Source: Botryococcus braunii (lineage: Eukaryota; Chlorophyta; Trebouxiophyceae). From it: a DNA stretch of 45,000 nt. The notes under the pieces were generated by a model. The model worked only from the letters and a program-made list of their open reading frames with translations, did not search any database and was not told the DNA's origin. Positions 1-38,000 of the stretch are shown piece after piece. The stretch spans positions 1 through 45,000 of the forward strand of contig KV908368.1 in NCBI GenBank assembly GCA_002005505.1, read 5' to 3'. The position numbers were made by a program, and so were the translations under genes. Each line of letters opens with the position of its first letter. The first letter of the stretch is position 1.

Positions 1-210
1 ATTGGGTGAGAGTGTCTTAATAGATTAGACTGTCAGACTCCATGTGAGTAATCACAGATAATGTTGTTGCAGTGTGGCCTTTTGGGGCTAGTATGGGCTA
101 TTGCTGACCAGACATGCTGGCTTTGTGCCCTTGACGGCAGCTTGCACTCAACTGTGTGCTTTGGCAATCTGTGTCTGCAGTTTTGACAAGTGTTTCTGTG
201 TGTGTTACAG

Positions 211-3200
211 GTACTTTTGTGGGCCGTGGGCTGAGAAGACCCTGGGCCAAGCAAAGCAATGCAGAAAGAAAAGCTCTCGGCCAGCAGGGACCAAACAACA
301 TGAGGCTCAGGGCGAGGTTTCTGATGGCAGTGATCAACTTGAAAGGTATGTTTGTGAGGCTGGGGAACCGACGAGTTGTGGCTCATATATTGTCTTAACC
401 AGTCTTCTCTTCAGTAAGCATATTTGGGCTTCCTCCAAACAAAAGTTAACCATATGTGATAGTCCTTGCACCGGGATTACATGGGAAGTGATAATCGAAC
501 TTTTTCTTCACTTCTCTTTTGCTTATGTTGTACTGCCTTGCTGTGATGGTGCTGTTAAGTTCATGATCAGCGATGCAGTGCAATGAAATGGTTTAAACCG
601 CTCTTGTTAACCTGCGTGACTTAAATGACACAGTTTGGTGGCTGTTTTAATTTCAGCATATTTTGATCAAAGAGGGCAGTATCAAAAGAGGAGGAAATAG
701 CTCCAGTTGCGGTGTTCACCTTGGTGGGCAAAGGAAATTCAGATGATCACACAACTGATGGGGTACATGCGGTCGGCAGTTCTGCATCAGACGACGACTT
801 GACAGAGGCTGAGACGTCGGGGTCAATTTCAGCAGAAGAAGGAAGATCAAGTGATGATGAGAATGATCGGTCTAAGAAGTTCTCGAAGGGAGCAGACGGA
901 AAGAGAACTCGGAAAAAGGTTTGCCACATGTGCTTCTTGTCAGCGTTGTTTTGAGTACGTAACAGGATGTGTATTCCATGTTTATTGCTTGGTGTTCTGA
1001 TTTGACGCTGCCATATTTGAGGGTCAGGCATCAGGGAAAATGCGTTCGGCTGGAAAACCTGGGTTTGAGACGAAGGATAAGGGGAAAACTCCTATGAAAG
1101 GCAAGCATTTGAAGCGAAGGTGGCATAAAAAAAGGAATCAGAGCAAGGGAGCTGCTGCTGGAAAAGGAAAGGAAAAAGCCGAGGTAAGGCAGCTTTCTGT
1201 TGTCACCGATTGGTTTCGTTTTTGGTACGGAAGATCGTTGCAAATTGCAATGTTGGCCCCTGCAGTTTGAAACCCACATTTTGTGCTGTATTCACCTGGC
1301 ACACGCAGTCTCCACTAGTAATGTGTTTTCCTCAGTGAATGCAGCTCACTGCAGCTCGTCTAATCAGTAGCAGTGATGTTGGGCTGAATCAGGATCCTGC
1401 ACAGCAGCCTTTTCCTACTGGAGGGTGGAGTGATTTATCAGACGAGGAGCTTGAAAAACCAAAAGGCGGATGGAGCCACATAGCATTTAAGGCCGCAGCT
1501 TTGATGGTGTTACGAGCTCAACGCACGGGTACTACCGGAAAAGAGTTCACCTCGGTCTTACACAAGGCATGGACCCTGCGAATCCTGATGAGCTGCCCTC
1601 CTCTGCGGACTTTCCATTCGCAGCTTATGACCAGCAACGCCTTCTTTTCTTTGGATGATGCTGGCAGCCTTTTCCCTCCCTTTCAATGGACAAGGACTGA
1701 AAGTTGCCATTCTATTGAGATTCTGCTATACTTGGCCTTGTTTGGGACTGTCTTCACATTGCCTGATGTATTTTTGGGATTCTTCCTAATTCCTCCCACT
1801 TTTCACTTTCTGGTGCCCTTTGGGGTTTTTGCCCCGGACACAGTTTTTTCTTAAACAGAAGTCGTCTTGTGGCAGGTGCGGTGGAGGCGTATTGTGCTGG
1901 ACGAAGCACATTTCATCAAGGATCGCAGGAGTTCAACCGCTCGTGCTACCTTTGCACTTGTGAGCAAGTACAAGTGGGCCCTTTCTGGAACACCACTGCA
2001 GGTATTGGCTCTGTCCCGCATTTTCCTCTGCATCTAAAGTTCCTGCTCCAGCTTCTGCATGGTGAAATTATAGCATTCTTGCAAAATGATGATGATGATG
2101 ATGATAATGATGAATGATGTGTGGGAAACAAAAAGCAACTGTTTTCTTGATGTTCTCATGTCTTCCCTGCTACCCCTTCCCCTGGCCCTGTCTGAAAGTC
2201 TTCTTTAGCCTCTCTGCCCTCCTGATGTTTCCCATCTTGGACAAGTGCTGCATGTTGGAGCATTCCGTGTTTATGTGGGGTGAGTGTTTGTCTGATGTCC
2301 TGCATTGCAGCTGTTGCCTGTGGGTGTGTGGACATTTGGGGCTGCCGCTAAATACTGCTCATGTGGTGTGCTGTATTTAGCAGGAGAGGCAGAGAACCAA
2401 TATAAACAAAACTTGAGGTGTCATGTTGGCAGAGCATTTGAGATGATGTCTACTGATGAGTGATTGCTTGTGCAGAACCGGGTGGGGGAGCTGTACAGTC
2501 TGGTTCGCTTCATGCGGATGTTCCCTTACGCATACTATCTCTGCAAAAATGGCCACAAGAAAAACGCCCGTGAAGAGGGGTGCCGTTGCATCTCAATCGA
2601 TCACCCATTTCAAAAGGACAAACACCAGTGTGACTTATGCGGGTGGGTCCCATGCCCTCAGTGAAATGCCTGCTTTTTCCAGGCCAAGCGGTGGATGGTT
2701 GTATTTAGAAGTTGATTCCTTGAGTGAATGCAGGAGTAGGTTCTGATGCAGGTCCGATGATGTGACCCCTGAGGTTCATTGTGATTGCAGGCACTCTGTG
2801 ATGCACCACTTTTGCTGGTGGAATAAGTATGTTGCAAACCCTATCAAGGCACACGGTTATATTGGGCAAGGCCGTGCTGCAATGCGGTTGCTGAAGCGGG
2901 AAATACTGGAGCGGATTCTCCTGCGGAGGACTAAAGTGCAATGTGCCGATGTTTTGATGCTGCCACCTCGGTGAGAATTCACGTCACACCACTGCTCGAA
3001 AGCCTGCTGATTCCTAAAAGTCTATGCCTGTAGAAATTTTCAGTGGTGCTAAATATCGGGGCCCTTCTATAGTGCCAGCTTCTGTCTGTGAAGAGAGTAT
3101 GCAGATAATGATTGCCTCGCGAATGATTCGTCCTGGCTTTGTGGGTTAACTTTTATTGTGATATCGGTTTTTTGGGAAGGCGCAAGTGAAATGTTGCAAA

Positions 3201-5694
3201 AGCATTGTTCTTTTATATCAAGTTAGAGACAGCTTTGAGTTGCGGTGCAGGACGCTTGTCCTCAGGAAGGACCACTTTAACCAAGCTGAGCAAGATTACT
3301 ATGAGGCCCTCTACACCAAGAGCCAGGCACAGTTTGGATCCTTTGTCCAAGCAGGGACGGTTGTGAACAACTACGCTCACATATTTGATTTGCTGATCCG
3401 GTTGCGCCAGGTGAGCAGCATCTAAGCAGTCGTTGCTGGCCTATCAATTCTTTCCAAAGCTTATTGCAGCTGCAACTTCATCAGGCTCCCAAATTTCTGG
3501 CCCCTGCAAAACTTTTCTGGCCGTTCCACATGATGTTAAACTACCTTCCACTGAGATCGTGGGCAATATGCGTTTGGCAACATAAAACAGGTGGAAACCA
3601 CATTGCCTCACCAGAAGGCATATCAGTCTGCGGCATCTTACTGTCACTGAACCAGACAATATGTGTGAAAGCAACTTAGGCTTGTTTTTGCTGTTGAACT
3701 AAAAGGAGTTTGCTGAATTTCATCAGCTGTGATCACTCTCTTTGCATGGTCGTAGGCTGTCGACCATCCCTACCTGGTAATTTACTCGGCCACAGCGCCT
3801 GGGGGAGCTACTGCCCCCTGTGAACAAGCTCTGCAACATTTGCCTGGTGTCTGTGACATTTGCCATGATCCAATAGAAGACCCTGTGACTGCTGCGTGTG
3901 GCCACCCCTTCTGCCGCTTGTGCATCAGAGAGTACCTTGAGAGCAACCCAGCTACCTGCACCTGCCCCACATGTGATGCACCCCTCACAGTTGACTTGAC
4001 ATCAACCGCTCCTCAGGTGAGAATCAACATAATGCCTACATCCCTTTGGCGCTCTTCCAAGATGGGGTACCTTTGAAGGAAAAAAGAGTGTCCGCGTTTG
4101 CCTGCTCTAGCTCACCACAGGGTCACACCGAAAGGGTGTTCCTCCTTTCGGTGCTGTTGTCTGGTCATGCAATTGTTCCACATTCCCATCATGTTGTAAT
4201 ATCCTGGGATCTTGCTATTGGGCTTTTGCTCATTGCAGAGTGATTTACTTGGTTGGGACTGGGCGGTCATGCAGCAGAGGCAGGCGCTCATAACAGGGTC
4301 CAGGACGGGAATAAAAAAGAACAGCATCCTGCACCGTATCAGTGCTGTCACTGATTTCCAGTCCAGCACAAAGATCGAGGCATTACGGGAGGAATTGCAT
4401 CACATGTTTGCACGTGATCCTGCTGCCAAGGCAATTGTGTTCAGCCAGTTCACTTCCATGTTGGATCTTATCTACTTCCGGTTGACACAGGTAAGCTGAG
4501 ACTTAGCCTGACGTCGCAGCTTCTGGTTTGCTGCATCGGGTATGAAAGTATTGATAACCAAAAATCACACTTCCACTGCACCGTTAATGTATCCCTTATG
4601 TGCTCTGTTTTGTTTTGCTCAAATGCCAGTCAGAGTTATGGACAGGTGCTCAATAAAGGGGATGGAGTTGTCCTATTCGTGGTTGCAGATCCTGTATATC
4701 AGTCGTTTGTGCATTTAGAGGGGCAGGAACGGTGCAGTGGTGTGCTTTGCAACTGTGTAGGCAGTTATTTAGTTGTGAGTAGGAAGGTGTCCCAGTTCTT
4801 AGGAGGTCAGAAGTGGATTTGGTTGCTCAAGCAAGTAACGCAAATGCTTGCCTCGGCCAGCTGGGGATCAAGTGTGTAAGGCTGGAAGGAAGTATGAGCA
4901 TGGACCAACGAGACTCCGTGATAGATGCTTTTTCAAACGACGCCACTGTCAAGGTTTTCCTCATGTCGCTGAAAGCTGGAGGTGTTGCACTAAACTTGAC
5001 TGCGGCGAGCCACATCATGTTGATGGACCCCTGGTAAGGAAAGGCTAGTATTGTACTGAATATTGCATGTCATGTGAGGCTACCTTAATGTTTTGGGCTC
5101 TTGAAAGCTCAGAAAGTATCTGGTTCTCATTACTTCTCGGGTGAGCTTAACCTGCCTGCTTGATGGTGTAAGAGGAAACTTGTCGTTTAGTTGTGGGGGG
5201 CAGGCATGACTCTTTGGTTTGCTTGACTAGGTGGAACCCTGCTGTCGAGCAGCAGGCTCAGGACCGCATTCACCGTCTCGGCCAGTACAAACCGATCTAT
5301 GTGACTCGGTTTGTTATAGCTGGCACGATTGAGGAACGGATCCTGAAGCTGCAGGTAGGGTCCTTGCTCGCATGCAAGATGGATTGTGCGCATGAAGATG
5401 TTATTTGACAGTGTTTGTAATTTCTGCCAGCTGCCTGCCGGCAAACTTTATAGCGTTATTATTTGTCCTGCAATTTATATTGCAATGCTTGTTCTGCACT
5501 TCGTCCTGCACTTCCAAGTTGTTTTTTTGTTGCGTTGTCCCTCCGTACTGCAATGCAATGAAGCAGGATAGCGTGTTGAGTGTGTGCAATAACTGCAGGA
5601 AAAGAAGCAGCTGGTCTTTGAAGGCACCGTTGGGAGGGATTCCGAAGCTTTGGGTCGTTTGACAGAGGATGACCTTCGGTTTCTGTTTGGTTGA
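211..5694 (+). CDS. RAD16: RAD16-type SNF2/RING DNA-repair helicase (3' part, 13 exons)
   Basis: Exons: 211-345, 675-918, 1028-1183, 1345-1566, 1876-2001, 2476-2642, 2791-2970, 3233-3410, 3756-4016, 4239-4490, 4861-5033, 5231-5354, 5599-5694 (stop TGA). This is the last 770 residues of a Swi2/Snf2 ATPase acting in global-genome nucleotide excision repair. Visible in order: a YFCGP-type Cys segment as in plant RAD16-like proteins; a charged insertion; the DEAH box (LDEAHFIKD) and SGTPLQNR in exons 5-6; ILLRRTK; a C3HC4 RING in exon 9 ([17 protein letters not shown]); then the helicase C domain with [28 protein letters not shown] and DRIHRLGQ. It ends in [11 protein letters not shown], the family C-terminus. 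All junctions keep phase. ATPase motifs I and Ia are absent because the gene starts upstream of the window. Intron 4 (1567-1875) needs a GC donor. Family assignment is firm; the first three charged exons are less conserved and their borders are less sure. Confidence 0.94.
1567..1875 (+). other. Probable GC-AG intron in RAD16
   Basis: The exon codes for ...SVLHK, and the downstream exon begins [12 protein letters not shown], matching the plant RAD16 order (LH-VKW-RIILDEAH). The only junction that joins them in frame uses GC at 1567-1568 (AAG|GCATGG) and AG at 1874-1875. No suitable GT lies at that place. The rest of the intron is T-rich with no conserved coding. Confidence 0.6.
2086..2117. repeat. 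(GAT)n trinucleotide repeat in RAD16 intron 5
   Basis: A short run of about nine GAT/AAT triplets. It is intronic, between the SGTPLQ exon and the NRVGELY exon. Confidence 0.8.
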
Positions 5695-7788
<2,094 letters not shown>

Positions 7789-8080
7789 GTGTGGTATTCT
7801 GGATTGGTCAGTGGTTTCCGGTGGGGTTGTACCAGAAAACAACGCCTCTTTCTCTAGACTTCCGGAGGTTATTCCATAATCAACGCCCTAGTTTGATATA
7901 TGTCCTTTAGGTTTACGTTTTTGTCCAGAGTTCTCTCTTGGCTTCTGGCAAGATATATCCGAAAGTCGTCTGCAAGCCCTGGTAAGACCTCGTCATGTGG
8001 CATGTATCCTCTCCTTCCCCACCGTGTACCCACTGTGAGAGTGCTTTCGACGGGTGTGCTTGTGAAGGGTCATTCATACC

Positions 8081-20240
<12,160 letters not shown>

Positions 20241-21685
20241 CCCGAGTCCGCTTGAAGCTCCTGACCTGCGTGTACCTGTGTGCCCACGTGTGTGCATATA
20301 TGTCATATATGCCCACGTGGGGGGGGGGGAGGGAGGAGCGAGGGAGAGAGCACGCGCGAACCTATGTCTTCGGCCTTGTGCTTCTGCAAGGCCTGGTGGG
20401 TATCTACGTGTTGGCTGTGCTACTGATTTCTGGGTTGTGTGTGCGCATTCTTCTTGTTCCAATGGGCGTAGGCAGGTGTGCAGGCGTGAGCCGCTGCGTA
20501 AGAAGGTGCACATCAGTGTTATCGGTCGTCTTCTTGCAAATGTAATTTGGTAATTTGTAAGCTGGTATTGCTCACGGGACAGGCTGAGGAAGGTCCCGCT
20601 CCCCTTCTCGTTGCCCTCTGTTCGCCACCCTGCTGCTGCCAGAGGGTGAATCGAGCAGCCCCATGGGCGGGGGGAGGGGGGGGGTGGTCAAGAAGGGTGG
20701 CAGGGCGAAAACTTTCTTTGCTTCCTGTTTACATGGAAAGTGAAGCTTCTCCTAACGTCCAAGTTTCTTTGCTCCTTAGTTCTCTCCGCGAGTTGTGGTG
20801 GTACTCTCGGTCTACTTGTCCCAACCTCAATCCCCGTACCGTTTCTTTTACCGGTTTTCCTTTGCGCCACTCCAACCCATCCATTCTCCTGCTCCTGTGC
20901 GTAGTCATAAGCTTCCGCTTTTATGTCGACTCGGTTCGCCTCATCCAAGGTACCAATAACTTTCGAGCGCCTCCCCCCCCCCCCCACCCCACACACACAC
21001 ACACACACACGCACGCAACTACCGCTGATGAGATCAATGTGGGCCCCAGCCAACCAAAGGGAATGGCCCCACACAGACCAGAAACGAAGACTGCATTAGC
21101 TATTCTGCGTGATGACCGTGACCGTGGGCCCATAGCAGACACCATCCAATGCCTTCACATTTCTTTCGCTTTAAAGATCATTGGACGCCGGGGAGCATTT
21201 TACATTAACCAACTGCTGCAACTACCTTTCTAACTAAGCCATGTCCTGCCAAAAGTTGACGAAGCTTATGCCACGAACCGAGGCGCCATTGCAGGCCTTA
21301 AAAATCCGATAGTCTGGCAGTTCAGATGTGAGATCACGTGAAGCTAAAGAGTTTCCTGACATCCATTGCGAGTCCATAGAGGTTTTGTAACTTACCCTAC
21401 TTTGGAATAAACCTCAACATCCTTCTTGGGGGTGCTCAGACATTTCGTTCCTCTTGTATCAATGCAGCAATTGCTGTCGTGCTGTACCACACTGTTTGCG
21501 CATCTTCGTCGAGCTCCCAACGGTGCCCCCCCCCCCCCCCCCAAAAAACACACACACATTCACTCACTCACCCGCCCCCCCCCCCTCGTCCCTCCCATCT
21601 TCCCCCACCCCCTGGCTCTTCCCCAAATCCATCCTTTCCATCAATCTTTCCTTTCAGGCTGCTGCGGCAATGATGGCTTCCCGCT
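20241..21685. other. Convergent 3' spacer between RING1 and NOC3
   Basis: Both flanking genes end here. It contains a strong hairpin (20283-20321), two TGTAA motifs near 20540-20560 on the + strand that could be polyadenylation signals for RING1, a TGTAA on the - strand near 21205 that could serve NOC3, a CA run at 20993-21010 and a poly-C tract at about 21523-21542. An open frame at 20547-21233 on the + strand has no recognisable domain. Confidence 0.45.
20283..20321 (+). terminator. Hairpin in RING1 3' UTR
   Basis: Nested inverted repeats: outer arms CCCACGTG / CACGTGGG and inner arms GCATATATG / CATATATGC around a one-base loop, with a small internal bulge. It starts 43 bases after the stop codon. 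A role in 3'-end formation or mRNA stability is inferred from position only. The two CACGTG hexamers could instead be G-box protein sites. Confidence 0.5.
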
Positions 21686-34249
<12,564 letters not shown>

Positions 34250-34839
34250 TCAAGCTTCATTGACACCAACAATGGTCGTTGGAGATGCGAGTGGGTGGAT
34301 GTAAGAACAAAAGCAAATAGCAGCAAAGCAAGTTCCAAATTGCTTCTCGACTTCAATACTTGAGATTGTGTACTTGACATCCATCATCTCGTGGTCATCC
34401 AGACCTCCATTTCTGTCCTTGAAGCGCCTTTCGAACATAGCCTGTCACATGTACCCCATATGTATCCATTCATAAATCGTTACTACATGGTAACTACACT
34501 GTAAAATGTATCCTCTAATAAAAACTGGACATTAACGTCAGAACTGTTTACGTAATCTCATATGCATAGTGATGGATATGCACAGCGGAGTCCTGAAATC
34601 CGCAATATGTGTGCGTGCAGCCGTGCCAGTTGTTTCAGGCAAAGAATAACTCAAAAGGACCCCAATAATAGTTTCCTGAGCAAGTTCCATCGGCACACAG
34701 CATGCTAATAAGTTAATTAACTGCCACGCTGGAATCGCCATAACCTCATCATCTGGTCCCCCCACCCCCTTTCCAACTCTCTCCCACTCTCACAAACAGC
34801 CTTGCCTCGCACGCGCGCGCTTGTGTGAGTCTGTGTCTG

Positions 34840-34932
<93 letters not shown>

Positions 34933-34952
34933 GTGTGTCTGTGTGTGTGTGT

Positions 34953-35003
<51 letters not shown>

Positions 35004-38000
35004 CGTGTCTGTCTGCCTTCGCGTGTGCGCACATGTGTGTGTGTGTGGGGGGGGGGCACACGCGTGTGCATGTGCGTGCACGCCCGCGTGAGCAGGAAGA
35101 GGCCCTAGGGGTGTTTCTGCATGCTCGACAAACCGAGTAAATCGACAGACAATAGTATCATATGCAGGATGACGCACACCAAAAGCGGACGTTCCGTTTG
35201 CTTCAAGAAAAGCAGGTGGACTTCTGCAACCAAGAGATGTGAGGATAAGGATGAGGGAGACATCTGCCTATAGGCATTTGCCTACAGACATCTGCGCAGG
35301 CATCTTTTCCAAAACGGTAAACCACATGAAACTGTTCTCTGCACGACTTCCCTGCACAGTAAATGAGATCTGCGAAAACACAGCCTCTCTCCCTGTTCCA
35401 ATCTTGTCAAATGCAACTTCAGTCGCTGCAACTGCAAGACACCTATGCAGTATCTGCGCAATCGCTAGTGTCGGGTGCTGAATCTCACAACCTGATGATG
35501 AGAGGCACAGGAGTACACCAAGACAGCCATACACAGGGCACGCGCAAACAATCTGCAACGGCTGCTAAGGGTGCTTCACAATTTATTCTCAACAGTTCGA
35601 ACTCGCTAACGCAGGCAAACTGACAGGGCAAGCAACATGGCACTTGCACATTCCTGAAAATTCTTGACGGAGCAGGATCTCACACATTACGCTTCAATTC
35701 TGGTGAGCTGGGACACATGACAGGGCAATCCAATATACACAGGGAAACCCCAGCCGACGCACGCTGGCCAGCGTGGTACATCCAGCAAATATAACGCCTG
35801 CACATTCAGGATCTATGGCGGACCACACACGTGCAGGACATTACAAGTTACCCCAACTCAAAAAGAAGCTTTCTTGATCCGCCTCCATCAAGCCAGGACA
35901 GATGAGAGCATGGGGGTCCCTACCGTGAGGTCACTCTCCAAGGTCTTCTGGGCACCCGCCTCACTGGCATGGCCGGCATACTCCGCCGCCCAGCCACCGT
36001 ACACGTGATTGTCGCTCTTCCGCCTAACCTTCATCATCCCCACTCCTGCCCCGACCTCTCTTTGGTATGCAGCGATTATTTTCGTCCTCTTCCTCCCCTG
36101 CTTGCATGCACTCGAATGCACAATTGCTTTTACGCTGCGAGACATGGTTGTTGCAATACTAGTACTCGCCTCCCAGGTCACGGAACCCACACATGCATAC
36201 ACCAACCTTACGGCGCCGGCTGGTTGCAACGAATCGACCCTCAATTGCAGTTTTCATCAGGTATGTATGCTACGGTGACACGTATATACGTACATACATG
36301 CACATACCAACGTATGCAAAGTGGGCATATACGCACCCAATGCCCATGTAAACTTATGCAAGTGTGCTTGTGTCTGAGAAAGTCTGCAAGTGTACACATA
36401 CTAGCATGTCCTCGTGTCTGAGAAGATTTCTACAATCCACACGTACGCACATGCGTTGTACCAATGCAAAAATCAGAGCATACACCAAGGCATGCAAAAC
36501 AGCACGCTTTTTCCGTAGGCACTGCCCCACCCCCCCCCTAAAAAGGGGGGGGGGGTTGGAAGAGGTTCACATGCACGGATGCTCTTGATTCCTTCTAATT
36601 TCGAGCTCGGGCAAACAAAGCGCTGAACCCACCCCTATAAATATGCAAGGGCACATTCAAAAACGCCCGGCGGTAATGATGAAACACCTATAGCTGTGTT
36701 TCACTATAGTGCACAAACCTGCGGTCATGCGCTCAGACTGAGAGCCATGCTCCAGAACAGGAGTTTTAAGAAACGAGTACGGCGAGAGGTTGGAAGTGCG
36801 CCACATACCTGCAGTGATGCGGTCGCCCTGAGAGCCATTCATCTTGGCCATGATGCACTCCAGAACAGCTCCATGGTGGAAGCTAGGCTTGGCTGACTGC
36901 AGCAGCACCTCTGTGGACTCCGCAGGAATCACTGTGCACATGCCCCAATGTGGACCCCCAGATCAGCCCCGTAAACTCGATTATTTAATGCCAAACAAGA
37001 CTGACAAAATAAAGTTACCACGCCCCCAAAAATAAGACACAAACAAAAAACCCGCAACATCTATTCCGTTGTGAGTCTAGACTCAGAAAGGGGGCCAGAG
37101 CGGCACAGCTTCACCTGCGGGGAGGGCGCTGACAATGTCCCCATTGTCACATTTCTTATGATAATGAGTGGTATTGATATTAGTCTCTTGTATGGCAAGG
37201 TTGTACGATCTTAGAAGGTCCCAAAGGTTGCAACTACCGGTTATTTGCTCAAGAAACCCACATTGCATTCAGGTGATAGACAGGATCAAATTTAATTCGG
37301 CGACAGACGTCTGTGTCGACAGAATCACATTAAACTCAGGTGATAGACAAGCTGCATTCAGTCAAAAGAGAACATCAATTTAGATTCAGGTAACAGAAAG
37401 AATCACATTTTGACAAAATCACACTAATGACAAGACAGGCAAATCCACACTGAATCAGATGACAGACAGAATCACATCAACTTCTTAAAGCGGCACACAG
37501 AAGTTCTATTCAGTTGGAAAAGGAATCAAATGTGATATCATAAAAATAAGGTGGCAGACACAATCACAAACAGTGCAAGATAAAGACCAAACCAGTTTGA
37601 CTAGCGATAGACACATGACAAGAGAAGTCCCATCTATTCAGGTGGCACGGATCTGTTCTAGAATACAACAATCTCCTTAAGTTACTGACAAAATCAAACA
37701 GGACTCAGTTGCAGATGAAAGTACAATGGAAATAACCCCCAGCAAAATATAATTGGTCTTGGTTGCAAATAAAAAACAACGAAACAACTGGTGCCCAGTC
37801 TTCCTTGCTCTGGACAGTCATGCACCCCGAAAGTCTCCTGCCACACAGGCGGGCAAACCTCCAGATGCAGTAGTCTGGTGGAGCAGTACCTCCAGATGCA
37901 GTACATTAGTGGAGTTGTTTACAAAAGAGCGTGCGGCCCTTTCTCGGGACGAGCAATCCCCAGGTCCAGCTTTTAAAATTGGAAGCCTAGGAAGTGCATT

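Noticed and set aside
1..210. Upstream Cys-containing exon of RAD16
   Set aside because: Plant relatives have a CxxC segment just before YFCGP, but I could not find a frame here with that motif and proper splice sites; it is probably outside the window.
101..586. 161-codon + strand open frame at the window start
   Set aside because: Only 211-345 is coding (the RAD16 exon with YFCGP); the rest is flanking intron read through by chance.
20547..21233. 228-codon open frame on the + strand
   Set aside because: No recognisable domain, crosses poly-C and CA repeats, and lies in the convergent 3' spacer without splice or start context.
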